NCBI GenBank assembly: GCA_030762935.1
Contig: CM060883.1
Coordinates: 95,648,501-95,712,500 of the forward strand
From: Hymenopus coronatus
Lineage: Eukaryota; Arthropoda; Insecta; Mantodea; Hymenopodidae
DNA: 64,000 nt
Reading direction: 5' to 3'
Both the position numbers and the translations under genes were made by a program. A model generated the notes under the pieces. It was not told where the DNA came from. It did no database searches and was given only the letters and a program-made list of their open reading frames with translations. Shown here piece by piece: positions 19,866 to 31,600 of the stretch; the first letter of the stretch is position 1; each line of letters begins with the position of its first letter.

Positions 19866-21564
19866 ATGTCACAGGTATAAAAACCTAGGACAGAGTTTAG
19901 CAAACATCATGATGTGTGGCTCAAATGGTTTCATGAGCTCAGTGATGAAGACGCTGATGGTGACAATGAGGATTGTGTGAATGAAAGCGCTCATGATTCA
20001 GGAACAAGGAAGAAGTGTCACAAAGTGATACATTTCAAACACAGGAAGAAATAATACAAGTGGGCGCATTTTTTATAGGAAAAGATGCAATTTCTAAATG
20101 GAGGAAATGTAAATACCCTATCAATGTTAGACAAAAACCGTGTAATATTATTACACATTTACCGGACCCAAAAATGAACCTTATTAACAAGGATGGAAAC
20201 AGAAATTCTGAAGTTATTCTTGGATGAAAATATAATGCACATTATTGTAACATGCACTAATATTTACATGGATGAAGTTCATGGTATCTTTTCTAGGGAA
20301 AGGGATGCGAAAGAAACAGATGCTATAGGGATCAGAGCTTTCATTGGTTTGTTATATCTGTGTGGATCTCTGAGATGTTCTAGAAAGAATGTATTGACGT
20401 TGTGGGATAACTCAAAGGGCAACGGACTTCAATCATGTTATTTATGCATGAGTGAAAACCGATTCAGGTTTCTCTTGAGACATCTGAGATTTGATAACAT
20501 TCTTGATAGACAGGTTTGCAGAGAGATTGACAAGTTAGCCCCTATCAGAGAGGTATTAGAACTCTATGAACAATTGCCAGAAATACTTCTCATCTAGTGC
20601 ATAACTTATGGTTGACGAACAGCTTTTGTCACTGAGAGGAAACTGCCCATTCAGCAGTATATTCCTAGGAAACACCTGCGAAGTATGGGTTAAAAGTGTT
20701 TGCTTTGGTTGATGTAAAAACAGCCTACACTCACAATTTAGAACCATATGTCAGAAAACAACCAGAGGGATCTTACAATATCAATAATTCAGCTGAAGAT
20801 ATTGTTCTTCACTTAGTGGAACCAGTATAAGGCACAAATAGAAATATTACTGGTGACAACTGGTTTACTAGCTGGAATTTAGTGAAGAAGCTCCAGGCCA
20901 AGACATTGACATTAGTTGCAACAGTATGAAAAAACAAGGGAGAAGTGCTGAAAGAATTTCTACCAAACAGGAAACGAGCCAAAATCATCTATCTTTGGAT
21001 TTCAACAAGATTGTACATTTGTGTCATACTGTCCAAAGAAAAATAGGACAGTGTTGGTGCTGTAAAGCATGCATTTTGATGATGCTATAGACCCTACAAT
21101 AGAAGATGAGTTTCTATTACATGACAAAAGTGGGGGTGGACCTTTTGGATCAGCTATGTCAAAAAACAGTATAATACAAGAAGGTACATGGTACTGTTTT
21201 ATAATATTTCTAACATTGCAGCCATAAATGCTTTGTGAATATATAAATACCACTGCATGGCTTCAGATCAGGTTGCAAAGCAGGCTGACTTTATGGAACA
21301 AAATCAGTTGGGAACTAATCAAACCTCAAATAAAGTGACGTTCCCAAATGGAAAACCTCCCATGTGAAACTCGAAGAAGCTAAATTACTGTTAGGCACTC
21401 AAGAAATTGTGGAGCAGCCAGAAATACCTACTGGATCACGGGCAAGGTGTTACATATGTGGAAGAGTACGGAATAAATCAACCTGTAGATGGTGTACTTC
21501 ATGCAACAACTGGACATGTGTGTATCATTTGAAAGACATCTGCATGAATTGTACAGTCAAATAA
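19866..21564 (+). pseudogene. piggyBac-like transposase pseudogene
   Basis: The reading starts at ATG 19866 with an acidic N-terminus (ELSDEDADGDNEDC) interrupted by an early stop. It then moves through other frames: FFIGKDAISKW (about 20070), a 134-codon open stretch (20193-20597) with RAFIGLLYLCG and RFRFLLRHLRFD, and VDEQLLSLRG (first catalytic Asp region). Next come KYGLKVFALVDVKT (second Asp region), PEGSYN, GDNWFTS and SMHFDDAID. The end is an open frame (21364-21564) with the family's cysteine-rich zinc domain, CYICGRV to CMNC. At least three frameshifts and several stops break it. Family members run about 550-650 residues, which matches the span. It cannot make active transposase. Confidence 0.88.
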
Positions 21565-22733
21565 TGTGTTCTCTATTTCAATTTGTTTGCGTCTTAACAT
21601 TTATATCATTACTTTTATATGCTTATAAGTTGCTTGTTTTGAAATAAACATTCATGTTCTTTTGATAAATATTTTCAATGCTACACATACTTCTATGTTT
21701 ATATGGAAAACACAATATAAAGTTATTTTGAAATATATAATTAATATTCTGCTGTGAAGTAGAAAATGATTACCTATTATCAATGTCAATGGTTCCATGC
21801 AACAGTAGCCTGTTGCATGCAATATGTTAGTTGCAAAATTTTCATTAATTTTGGCTTCAAAATTAGATTTAAGTTATTTATTATATAACAACTTTGAAAG
21901 TTCAGAGTAAGTGCTGATGATGATAAAATAAATATAATAGTAAAATGTGAAAAACTGCTGCACGTCAACCTTGCAGTATAATATTTCAATTTGTATGACA
22001 ATGGACATAGACTGCTATTGCGTTCAGTCTTTCAATTTAAAGAATTTTTAATTTTCTATAAAAGTTGTGCAAAAATTCATTCATGGTATTTCAGCATCCT
22101 GAACGATTACATATCACCTTCAGTTGTTCTGGTTTGAAAACAATCATTTAAGGATAGTTTTATCAGAAGTGAAATTTTTAACAAATGTTATATGAAAGCA
22201 ATGCTTCTTGGAACAGTAAACGTACATAAATAGATTATAATTGAAAGTTTTAGAATCATATTGCTGAAATGATAATTCAGGAAAATGATTATTTTGGAAT
22301 AATAGATCAAGGTTCTTGGAAATAATTATTCTTGCAAGTCAATGGTTCCCAACCTTTACTACCTGATACTCCCTTTTGCAACTATAAAATATCCCATACT
22401 CCCTTTATTTATTTTTGTTTATTTGCTTCTTACAAACAACTTCATTTAGTATAACCTACAATCCACATTTTAGTACAGGGGTTATCAAATGTAGAATAAC
22501 ATAAAACTAAAACATTAAAAGGGATTGTTAGCTGAAACAGAAATGTCTTTAAGTCTGTTTGAATACCTTTTCACTTCAACAACATTTTTCAGACCTAACA
22601 TTTTTATGTGACAAATATCACAAGAATTCACGACTTCTGAATATGTTTTTCTTAAAGAGCTACTGAATGTTTCATGTCAACTGGATAACAGACATCTAAG
22701 GTCACCCTTCCACATTAATGTGTTTAGTTTTCC
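21565..22733. other. AT-rich interior downstream of the piggyBac-like pseudogene
   Basis: No coding similarity is visible. The only structured item is CAATGGTTCCCAACCTTT at 22340-22357, which looks like a hAT terminal inverted repeat, but I found no convincing partner. The rest is AT-rich with chance open frames. Confidence 0.5.
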
Positions 22734-22741
22734 TGATGGCC
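22734..22741 (+). repeat. Probable target duplication of the SINE, left
   Basis: TGATGGCC here is repeated at 23042-23049 just past the SINE's 3' end. Eight bases is short, but the position at both ends supports the boundaries. Confidence 0.5.
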
Positions 22742-23041
22742 GGTTTTGCCCTCCTTGGTGTAAGGGCTATCTTGCTAACTTCATATACCCAAGGTCACAG
22801 GTTCAAACCCAGTGGAGGATGATGGCTTTTTTTTGGGCATAAAAATCCTTAGCATGGCTTCCTTGGGAAGAGAAGTAAAGTCGTGGGTCCCATGTTGTAG
22901 ATTTACGGCACATAAAAGAACCTCAAGCTTGATAAGGAGGTCTCTGAGCAAAATGGTGTGGTTTTTCATGCCCAGTATAGAATGGGATGCTGAGAACCAC
23001 AGTAGTTAAAGAGCATCCATAAATAAAATGCCATTTCATTT
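22742..23041 (+). mobile_element. tRNA-derived SINE, about 300 bp
   Basis: The head carries an RNA polymerase III promoter: box A TGGTGTAAGGG at 22756-22766 and a perfect box B GGTTCAAACCC at 22800-22810, 33 nt apart as in a tRNA. The upstream arm does not pair with the 3' arm as in a true tRNA, and the sequence runs on for 230 bp, so this is a SINE. The body includes GTAGATTTACGGCACATAAA followed by AGAACC, a style of conserved central domain seen in several invertebrate SINEs. The tail is AT-rich (AAATAAAATG) without long poly(A). An 8-bp duplication TGATGGCC flanks it. The minus-strand open frame with TGFEPVTLG is the box B region read backwards, not a gene. Confidence 0.75.
22756..22810 (+). 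promoter_or_regulatory. Pol III internal promoter (A and B boxes) of the SINE
   Basis: TGGTGTAAGGG matches the A-box pattern TRGYNNARNNG, and GGTTCAAACCC matches the B-box consensus GGTTCRANNCC exactly. A run of eight T at about 22829-22836 could terminate transcription early. Confidence 0.7.
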
Positions 23042-23394
23042 TGATGGCCAGTATTAAGAATCTGGTCTCACATAGGTAAATAGATGAACACTGGCCAAAA
23101 ACTCCTCCTATCTTATTTGTTAAAACTGTATTTAGCACTCGAATCAATTTTCAATTTTATTGCATGCTTTTATATCTCATCAAATGAAATGGAGACACTT
23201 ATCAATAAAATGCATATTATACAGTAGACAAGTGTTTATTAAAAATGAAAAAAAGGTTCTGCTCCCTGTGTAATTTGGTACTCATTTTATTATAATAATT
23301 TAAAAGCCTGCATTCTCCTCTAAAATTGCTTGGCACTTTTCAGACAGGCTGCTATTCGTGCTGGCACTAAAAGGGTTAAACAAGTCTGCAAGTT

Positions 23395-23990
23395 ATGCTA
23401 GGGAACAAAGAAGCTATCATCAGCAAATGAATGACAAACTTCAACTTTTCTTCATCCCAAAACAAGAAGCTCCACCAATTTCAATTAATACAGTTTGTTA
23501 AGCATATAGGCCTTTGGAAGCCAATGGATTTGTACATGAAAAATTAAAAATTGGTATTCAGCATGAGATTATTCCACAGGACTAGGAAAAGACAAGTATT
23601 CACAGCACTTGACTTAATTGATAATGCTGATTGCAGTGTTGAGTTTTTTAGAAACTAGGTCTTGTCTTGAAATGAGAGCCAATAAAAGCATTACTTTTTT
23701 TCTCTGGCAATACTTATCAAGTCTGACCATGAGCCTAAAATGGTCATTGCTCCTTCAGTATAAATACCCATAACTTTATCTCAAGATAAATCATTCTGAA
23801 AACAATTCATTAATGGTAGAAAATTCTCAGAACCTTTGATGTTATTTCCAAGGTTTATAAAACAATAGTTCTTCCATTATTTTCTTCTTGTTAAAAATCA
23901 GATATTTTTTGTTGCTTGCTTTAGAGACAGAAACTTTATATGATGCTTCAATAATCTTTTCATTTTCTAGCAGAGTACATGCAACTTAAT
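23395..23990 (-). pseudogene. hAT-type transposase pseudogene (ZBED5/SCAND3-like)
   Basis: On the minus strand from about 23990 downward, pieces of a hAT transposase can be read with frame changes. They are EASYKVSVSKASNK (about 23950), NDLS.DKVMGIYTEGA with the GIYTEGA core at 23749-23769 (equivalent to the family's GVCTDGA), SRQDLVSKKLN (family form HREALASKxL), a VNQVK-like stretch, and FHVQIHWLPKA with its core at 23521-23541 (family form FHTEVRWLSRG). Order and spacing match the catalytic domain. Stops and shifts show it is dead. It starts about 15 bp beyond the presumed piggyBac right end and may have been that element's target. Assignment is by motif memory. Confidence 0.65.
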
Positions 23991-25529
23991 TATTTTCTTT
24001 ATTAAAAAAAAAAAAAACTAACTTGTTTAGTTGGGTGAGCTGTGTTAGATGCTGTTTCAGATGCACAGGTTGCATTAGTGATGATATTACAGTACACAAC
24101 ATATTGGAGAAGTTATCTTTTTCAATAAATGAGAATCTATGTACTATATATTACTATAACTTCTTCATTACACAATGTGTGTTTGAATTTTCACCCAACA
24201 TATAAAACCACTGAAAATACTGTTTGCTTACAGAGCAAAACAAGTTCTCTTGCTGCAGACTGAAGATCGTGCTGAGCCAGCAAGGTCAATACTGAAGACA
24301 GACCAAATGTGTAATGCTTAGTAGTTCCACCTACAGAAAATGCACATAACTAAATAGGAATGCTCCACACTAGTGAGAGTTTATTATATAACCAGTTCTT
24401 ACAAGATTTCTGCCAGCATGGAATTTATTAACGGTGATTATTCTAATCTATAGTTGTGTAATTGAAATATGCTGCAACCCAGAAATGTCTAGCAACTTTT
24501 TATTTTGTATAATTAATTCATACAATTTAATTAAAAAGAAAATTCAAGAGATGTTATCTCTTTATTAATTCAAATTCCATTCTTTACAAAAAATGTTGAT
24601 ACTTTAATGCTGTAGCACAATTTTATCCTTGGTCACTAAAACACTTGCTTCAACTGTTTCTCTTGAACTCTCTGTCAAAATTAGATTGCTAGCCTACCAG
24701 CTTCATTTATATACCTGGTGGGTACAGAAATCTGAGCTTGTAGCTTGTTCATACAACCAGGCCGATGATCAAAGCTTTGATGTAAGGTGTTCACTGACAC
24801 TGGTGACAGGCAGTAGACTTTGTTAACTCACTTCCTTGCCATGACAGTAGCATCTCTAGGTGTGGGTATGGCAACATAGCACGCAAGCTTGGCTGCTGCT
24901 TACTACCTGGGTGTGTTGATGTGAGGTTCTCCACATTGTCGTCAGGTCACATGGCACAGCCCAGCCAGCAAGAAAAGTGGCACCCTATGGTGATTGGCTG
25001 CAGCTGTCTGACTGAGGGTCATCATGATCGACTGATCGTTGTCAATCTCCAACCGCAGTACAACAGTTATTTTATAAGGCAGTTTGCAATGGTGTTGCCA
25101 ACCTAATTAGAAATGACCCAGCTTCCACCTTATACCACTGCATGTGACGCTGTGGGTCACATATACATGACACTGGTGGACTCGAGTTTGTTGGGTCCAA
25201 ATTGTCTTTCAAAAGTATCGGCATGTACTTATGTCACCTTATCAAGTGCTCCCTCTAGGTAACACCCAAACTCTGGTCTTTAATGACTCCCATTGGGCCA
25301 GTAGGATTTACACGCTACTCCTGAGCCTTGTCCAGTGCCTGCATCCTCCTCAGGCCTGTGCTATCCCATCTGGCTGCAGACACTGTTGAAATCACATGGA
25401 CAATTGCAGCACACTCCTTCTCCTTAACTTAGTGCAGTGGCCAGAGATATAGCACACATGTTGTAGTAGCTCTATCCTTTGCTATGTTATACTCTTTTAC
25501 CTTACGACTCAATAGGCTATCTGGCCTCC
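23991..25529. other. Unassigned non-satellite DNA before satellite B
   Basis: 23991-24640 is AT-rich with no feature I can name. About 24640-25500 is clearly higher in GC, with short open frames (24629-24826 and 24921-25106) that resemble nothing I recognise. The composition shift suggests a fragment of another repeat, perhaps part of an LTR retrotransposon, but I see no LTR pair, primer-binding site or protein motif. Satellite B begins near 25530 with a partial monomer. Confidence 0.5.
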
Positions 25530-28403
25530 CAGGTTCTTGAAGTTCAGCAGCCAAGTGAGGGCAGAGTGCTCAGCCTTCACATGGAATGGCTGAACATATA
25601 GGTGCTTCTGGAAGAATTCCAGTGTATAACAACAGCCAGGTGAGAGCAGAGTGCTCTGCCTTCACATGGAAAGGCTGAACATTTAGGTACTTATGGAAGA
25701 GTTCCAGTGTGTAACTACAGTCAGGTGAGGGCAGAGTGTTCAGCCTTCATGTGGAATGGCTGAACATATAAGTACTTGTGGAAGAGTTCCAGTGTGTAAC
25801 TACAGCCAGGTGAGGGCAGAATGCTCATGCTTCACATGGAATGGCTGAACATATAGGTACTTGTGGAAGAGTTCCAGTGTGTAACTACAGCCAGGTGAGT
25901 GCAGAGTGCTCTGCCTTCACATGGAATGGCTGAACATATAAGTACTTGTGGAAGAGTTCCAGTGTCAAAACTACAGTCAGGTGAGGGCAGAGTGCTCACC
26001 CTTATGTGGAATGGCTGAACATATAGGTGATTGTGGAAGAGTTCCAGTGTGTAACTACAGTTAGGTGAGGGCAAGTTGCAAAACCTTCGCATGGAACGGC
26101 TGAACATATAGGTACTTGTGGAAGAGTTCCAGTGTTTTAACTACAGCCAGGTGAGTGCAGAGTGCTCTGCCTTCACATGGAACGGCTGAACTTATAGGTA
26201 CTTGTGCAAGAGTTCCAGTGTCATAACTACAGTCAGGTGAGGACAGAGTGCTCACCCTTCATGTGGAACGGCTGAACATATAGGTGATTGTGGAAGAGTT
26301 CCAGTGTGTAACTACAGCCAGGTGAGGGCAGAGTGCTCAACATTCACATGGAACGGCTGAACATATAGGTACTTGTGGCAGAGTTCCAGTGTCATAACTA
26401 CAGCCAGGTGAGGGCAGAGTGCTCAGCCTTCATATAGAATGGCTGAACATATAGGTGATTGTGGAAGAGTTCCAGTGTGTGACTACAGCCAGGTGAGGGC
26501 AGAGTGCTCAGCCTTCATGTGGAATGGCTGAACATATAGGTGATTGTGGAAGAGTTCCAGTGTGTGACTACAGCCAGGTGAGGGCAGAGTGCTCAGCCTT
26601 CATGTGGAATGGCTGAACATATAGGTGATTGTGGAAGAGTTCCAGTGTGTGACTACAGCCAGGTGAGGGCAGAGTGCTGAGCCTTCATGTGGAATGGCTG
26701 AACATATAGGTGCTTGTGGAAGAGTTCCTATGTCATAACTACAGTCAGGTGAGGGCAGAGTGCTCAGCCTTCATTTGGAATGGCTGAACATATAGGTGCT
26801 TGTGGAAGCGTTCCAGCATCATAACTACAGTCAGGTGAGGGCAGAGTGCACAGCCTTAATGTGGAATGGCTCAACATATAGGTGCTTGTGGAAGAGTTCC
26901 AGTGTTGGAACTACAGCCAGGTGAGGGCAGAGCGCTCAGCCTTAACGTGGAATTGCTGAACATATAGGTGCTTGTGGAAGAGTTCCAGTGTGTAACTACA
27001 GCCAGGTGAGGGCAGAGTGCTCAACCTTCACGTGGAATGGCTGAACATATAGGTGCTAGTTGGAAGAGTTCCAGTGTGTAACTACAGTCAGGTGAGGGCA
27101 GAGTGCTCAGCCTTAATGTGGAATGGCTGAACATATAGGTACTTGTGCAAGAGTTCCAGTGTTGTAACTACAGCCAGGTGAGGGCAGAGTGCTCGGCATT
27201 CACATTGAATGGCTGAACATACAGGTGCTTGTGGAAGAGTTCCAGTGCTTTAACTACAGTCAGGTGAAGGCAGAGTGCTCAATCTTCACATGGAACGGCT
27301 GAACATATAGGTGCTTGTGGAAGAGTTCCAGTATTGTAACTACAGCCAGGTGAGGGCACAGTGCTCAACCTTCACATGGAACGGCTGAACATATAGGTGC
27401 TTGTGGAAGAGTTCCAGTGTGTAACTACAGTCAGGTGAGGGCAGAGTGCTCAAACTTCATGTGGAATGGCTGAACATATAGATACTTGTGGAACAGTTCC
27501 GGTGTGTAACTACAGCCAGGTCAGGGCAGAGTGCTCAGCCTTCATGTGGAATGGCTGAACATATAGGTACTTGTGGAAGAATTCCAGTGTTGTAACTACA
27601 GTCAGGTGAGGGCAGAGTGCTCAGCCTTCATGTGGAATGGCTGAACATATAGGTGCTTGTGGAAGAGTTCCAGTGTGTAACTACAGCCAGGTGAGGGCAG
27701 AGTGCTCAGCCTTCATGTGGAATGGATGAACATATAGGCACTTGTAGAAGAATTCCAGTGTTATAACTACAGTCAGGTGAGGGCAGAGTGCTCAACATTC
27801 ATGTGGAATGGCTGTACATATAGGTGCTTGTGGAAGGGTTCCAGTGTCATAACAACAGTCAGGTGAGGGCAGAGTGGTCACCCTTCATGTGGAATGGCGG
27901 AACATATAGGTGCTTGTGGAAGAGTTCCAGTATCATATCTACAGTCAGGTGAGGGCAGAGTGCTCACCCATCACGTGGAATGGCTGAACATATAGGTGCT
28001 TGTGCAAGAGTTCCAGTATCATAACTACAGTCAGGTGAGGCCAGAGTGCTCAGCCTTAATGTGGAATGGCTGAAAATATAGGTAGTTGTGGAAGAGTTCC
28101 AGTGTTGTAACCGCAGCCAGGTGAGGGCAGAGTGCTCGGCCTTCACATCGAATGGCTGAACATACAGGTGCTTGTGGAAGAGTTCCAGTGCTTTAACTAC
28201 AGTCAGGTGAGGGCAGAGGGCTCAACCTTCACATGGAACGGCTGAACATATAGGTACTTGTTAAAGAGTTCCAGTGTTTTAACTACAGCCAGGTGAGTGC
28301 AGAGTGCTCTGCCTTCACATGGAACGGCTGAACATATAGGTACTTTTGGAAGAGTTCCTGTGTATTTACTACAACCAAGTGAGTGCAGAGTGCTCGGCCT
28401 TCA
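25530..28403. repeat. Satellite B tandem array, block 1, monomer about 85 bp
   Basis: About 34 monomers; GAACATATA recurs every 84-86 bp (25592, 25677 and so on). The consensus in order is GGCTGAACATATAGGTGCTT, GTGGAAGAGTTCCAGTGTGT, AACTACAGTCAGGTGAGGGC, AGAGTGCTCAGCCTTCATGT, GGAAT. Common variants are CATAACTACAG, TTTTAACTACAGCC, GGTACTTG and CACATGGAACGG. Several variants recur in order, so blocks rather than single monomers spread. The block ends at the target duplication of LINE copy 2, and the same phase resumes at 34283. It has no convincing similarity to satellite A. Confidence 0.97.
28392..28403 (+). repeat. Target-site duplication, LINE copy 2, left
   Basis: GCTCGGCCTTCA is repeated at 34283-34294. 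Removing the element and one copy restores a normal satellite B monomer (GTGCTCGGCCTTCACATAG). Confidence 0.95.
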
Positions 28404-28404
28404 G

Positions 28405-28425
28405 ATGATGATGATGATGATGATG
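28405..28425 (-). repeat. (ATC)7 3' tail of LINE copy 2
   Basis: Seven ATG units on the plus strand, preceded by one extra G at 28404 that is not in the target duplication. The element RNA therefore probably ended in CAUC rather than CAU at this insertion. Confidence 0.9.
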
Positions 28426-28431
28426 GTGTTT

Positions 28432-28466
28432 AAGGGCGCTCAACTGCCGAGGTCATAAGCGCCCTT
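28432..28466 (-). promoter_or_regulatory. 3'-terminal RNA hairpin of LINE copy 2
   Basis: AAGGGCGCT (28432-28440) and AGCGCCCTT (28458-28466) give a perfect 9-bp stem with a 17-nt loop, one pair longer than in copy 1. Confidence 0.75.
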
Positions 28467-28653
28467 ACGATTAAAACTTGGCAATAGCCAGTAAGAAAAT
28501 ACCAAACAAAAAAGTAAACACAAATAAAAGAGCTAACACAGTTGAAACGGAAGTAACAGAAACGTCCAGCCCTCTAGCCAGAGCTGGATATAAAACTCCA
28601 TCTAAAATCAACACATTAAAACCAAAAGAGTTTAAAAAAAAACCGCTATCACA

Positions 28654-31600
28654 CTAAAACCTCAAGGTAAAAGAAAGTTTTGCTAAAAATTTAAAAACCC
28701 TGTCCACTGCTCTTGGGTCATCTGCCAGGACCTCAGCAAGAGAGGCCGGCATGCCCATAGATGACCGAATGTGTGCCAGGTGACCACACTCCAGCAACAC
28801 ATGACGAACTGTCTGTGCCTCCCCACAGAGCGCACAAACAGGAGCAGGTTCACGTTTAAAAAGGTAACTGTGCGTAAAAATACAGTGGCCAATTCTTAGC
28901 CGAGCTAGTACTACCTCCTCCCGGCGGAATAAACGAGAGGAGGTTACCCAGTTGACAGGGAGGTCCTTCACCTCTCGCAGCTTATTACCACGGAGAGCCG
29001 ACCACTCTGCATGCCAAGTCGAAAAAACGGCTCTCCGTACAGCCACTCTAAAATCTTCTGCTGTTGAATGGGTAATCGTAACACTGGGCGCTGTGACTGC
29101 CGATTTCGCTGCCAAATCCGCCGTGTCATTCCCTGGCAAGCCAACGTGTCCAGGAATCCATGCGCACTCCACATTAAAACCAGAAGCGTGCAAAATGTGG
29201 AGAACGTCCTGGATGCGCTGCACCAAAGGATGGTAATTGTACAGCTCACGAATGCTCTGAAGGGCACTAAGGGAATCACTAAGAATAAGGCAGTCACCTA
29301 ATTTTCGACGTCGAATATACAGAAGGGCTTGATAAATAGCATATAGCTCGGCAGAATATATAGATGTGCAACTAGGCAAACCGTAAGTAGAAGTTGCGGT
29401 GCCAGTTACAAAGGCACATCCAACACCGTCGGGGCTCTTACTACCATCGGTGTAAATACAAATACGGCCACTGTATTTGGATAAAAATTCTAAAAAGCAA
29501 CGACGAATACTATCAAGAGGCGTAACAGATTTCCCGTAGAGCGTCATCCCGAGATCGACATGGGAGGTAGCGCGTAACCAACGGGGGTGTATACTCTCTC
29601 CCTTGGATAACAGCCGAGGAATGTCAACATGGTGCTGGCGTAGAAGCTCACGGAAACGAAAACCTGCTGGCCTGGGGCTCAGAGAGCGGAGGCAGTATCG
29701 CTCGTGCAGCTCAGGGGAGAAAAACGCGTGATAAGTTGGATGCCCAGGCATACACTTCAGCCCACAGCCATAATTAGCAAGCAGGACATCACGCCGACAA
29801 CGCAGAGGAGGTTCTCCCGATTCGGCGTAGAGGCTAACAACTGGGCTCGTTGGAAAAGCTCCAACGGCCACACGGATGCCCTGGTTATGGACTGTGTCTA
29901 ACCTTCTGAGCACTGAAGGTCGAGCTGAAGAATACACAATGCTGCCATAGTCCAACTTCGAACGAATCACAGCACGATAAAGACGGAGCAATGTCGTCCG
30001 ATCCGCACCCCAAGACTTGCCACTTAGTATCCGTAAAAGATTTAGAGAACGGTCACATCGTGCTCTAAGCTGTGCTATTTGTGGTGCCCAACAAAGTTTC
30101 CGATCGAAGATCAAACCAAGGAATCTCGCCTCGTCTGCGAAAGGAAGTAAATCTGGCCCGAGTCGAAGAGACGGCGGCATATGCCACTTACGGCGCCAGA
30201 AGTTAACGCAGACTGTCTTCTCAGCGGAGAAACGAAAACCGTGTTTCGAGCTCCATGCATAGAGATTGTCCAAACACCGCTGGAGACGGCGTTCCAAAAA
30301 CGGTGTGCGCTGAGAAGTACAGAAGATGGCAAAGTCGTCCACGAATAAACAGGAAGAGACACCTTGAGGCACACAAAGTGATATGGAATTTATCGCAATA
30401 GCAAATAGAGTCACGCTGAGTACCGAGCCCTGCGGCACTCCGTTCTCTTGAATAAAATGGTTAGAAAAAACCGAACCCACCCTCACTCGAAAAACGCGGT
30501 CCCGCATAAACTCCTGAATGACCAACGGTAGGCGTCCACGTATGTTCCAGTTGTGCAGAGAACGCAATATTCCCGCCCGCCAACACGTGTCGTAGGCCTT
30601 CTCGAGGTCAAAAAATATCCCAACTGTGGGGCTGTTCTTAAGAAACCCGTCCATAATCTGAGTTGAAAGAGAGACAAGGTGGTCAGCAGTTGAACGTCGT
30701 CGTCGAAAGCCACACTGGATGTTCGTCAGAAGTTTGTGGGATTCCAGCCACCACACCAACCGTCCATTGATCATGCGTTCCATCACCTTGCAAACGCAAC
30801 TGGTGAGGGAAATAGGACGGTAACTGGAAGGAAGATGGCGGTCCTTTCCAGGTTTAAGAATGGGTATGATGGTGGCCTCCCGCCACTTGTCTGGAAAAAT
30901 GCCATCAACCCAGACACGATTATAGACCTCGAGTAGGAAATCTTTGCCATCAGGAGAGAGATGTTGCAACATTTGGACGTGGATACCATCTGGACCTGGT
31001 GCTGAGTGTCGTGAAGAGGAGAGTGCATTGTCTAGCTCTGCCAGGGTGAAAAGGCGATTATAATCCTCAAGGTTGCCAGAAAGAAACGAGAATTCTTGAG
31101 ATTCCACCTGGTTCTTAACTGTAAGAAACTCAGGGGAATAGTTGCCTGAGCTAGACACCTCAGCGAAAGCACTGCCTAAAGTATTCGCCACGTCAAATGT
31201 ATCAACAACAGCTCCGGTAGGTGTTTTGAGACCGGCGATGGGCATATGGTTCGGTTTCCCAGCCACACGTCTTAACTTATCCCATACGACAGAGGAAGGT
31301 GTATGTCGATTAAAGGAACCCACGAATTTATTCCATGACATCTTTTTGCTATCCTTAATAACCCGCCTAGAATGTGCACGCATCCGTTTATAGTGTATCA
31401 GGTTATCCAGTGTAGGAAAACGCTGGAAAACCCGTAGAGCTCGTCTGCGAGCGCGAATAGCATCCCGACAGTCAGCGGTCCACCAAGGTACCGGAAATCG
31501 ACGGCTGTAGCCAGTCGAACGCGGAATGGATTGCTCAGCAGCAGAAAGAATGGTCCCTGTAAGATGTTCGACCAAGTGGTTCACAGAGTCGTGCTCTTCG

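Larger units (their letters stand above)
19529..23379 (+). mobile_element. piggyBac-like element, decayed, with nested insertions
   Basis: TTAA at 19529-19532 is followed by CCCTACATTACTCGCGCAG. At the far side GCACTAAAAGGG precedes TTAA at 23376-23379, whose complement reads TTAACCCTTTTAGTGCC. TTAA duplication and CCCT termini are the family signature. The interior holds the transposase pseudogene (19866-21564). The span of 3.84 kb exceeds the usual 2.4-2.6 kb. A 300-bp SINE (22742-23041) and perhaps a hAT-like fragment near 22340 account for part of the excess. The two ends share only CCCT plus weak similarity, so the right boundary is less certain than the left. Confidence 0.6.

Noticed and set aside
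22340..22357. hAT element defined by the CAATGGTTCCCAACC terminus
   Set aside because: No matching inverted terminus or 8-bp duplication was found, so only noted as a possible fragment.
22742..22815. A genuine tRNA gene
   Set aside because: A and B boxes are present but the acceptor stem does not pair and the sequence continues as a 300-bp SINE with a target duplication.
24640..25529. Fragment of an LTR retrotransposon or host exon
   Set aside because: GC rises, but I see no LTR pair, primer-binding site, splice structure or protein motif.
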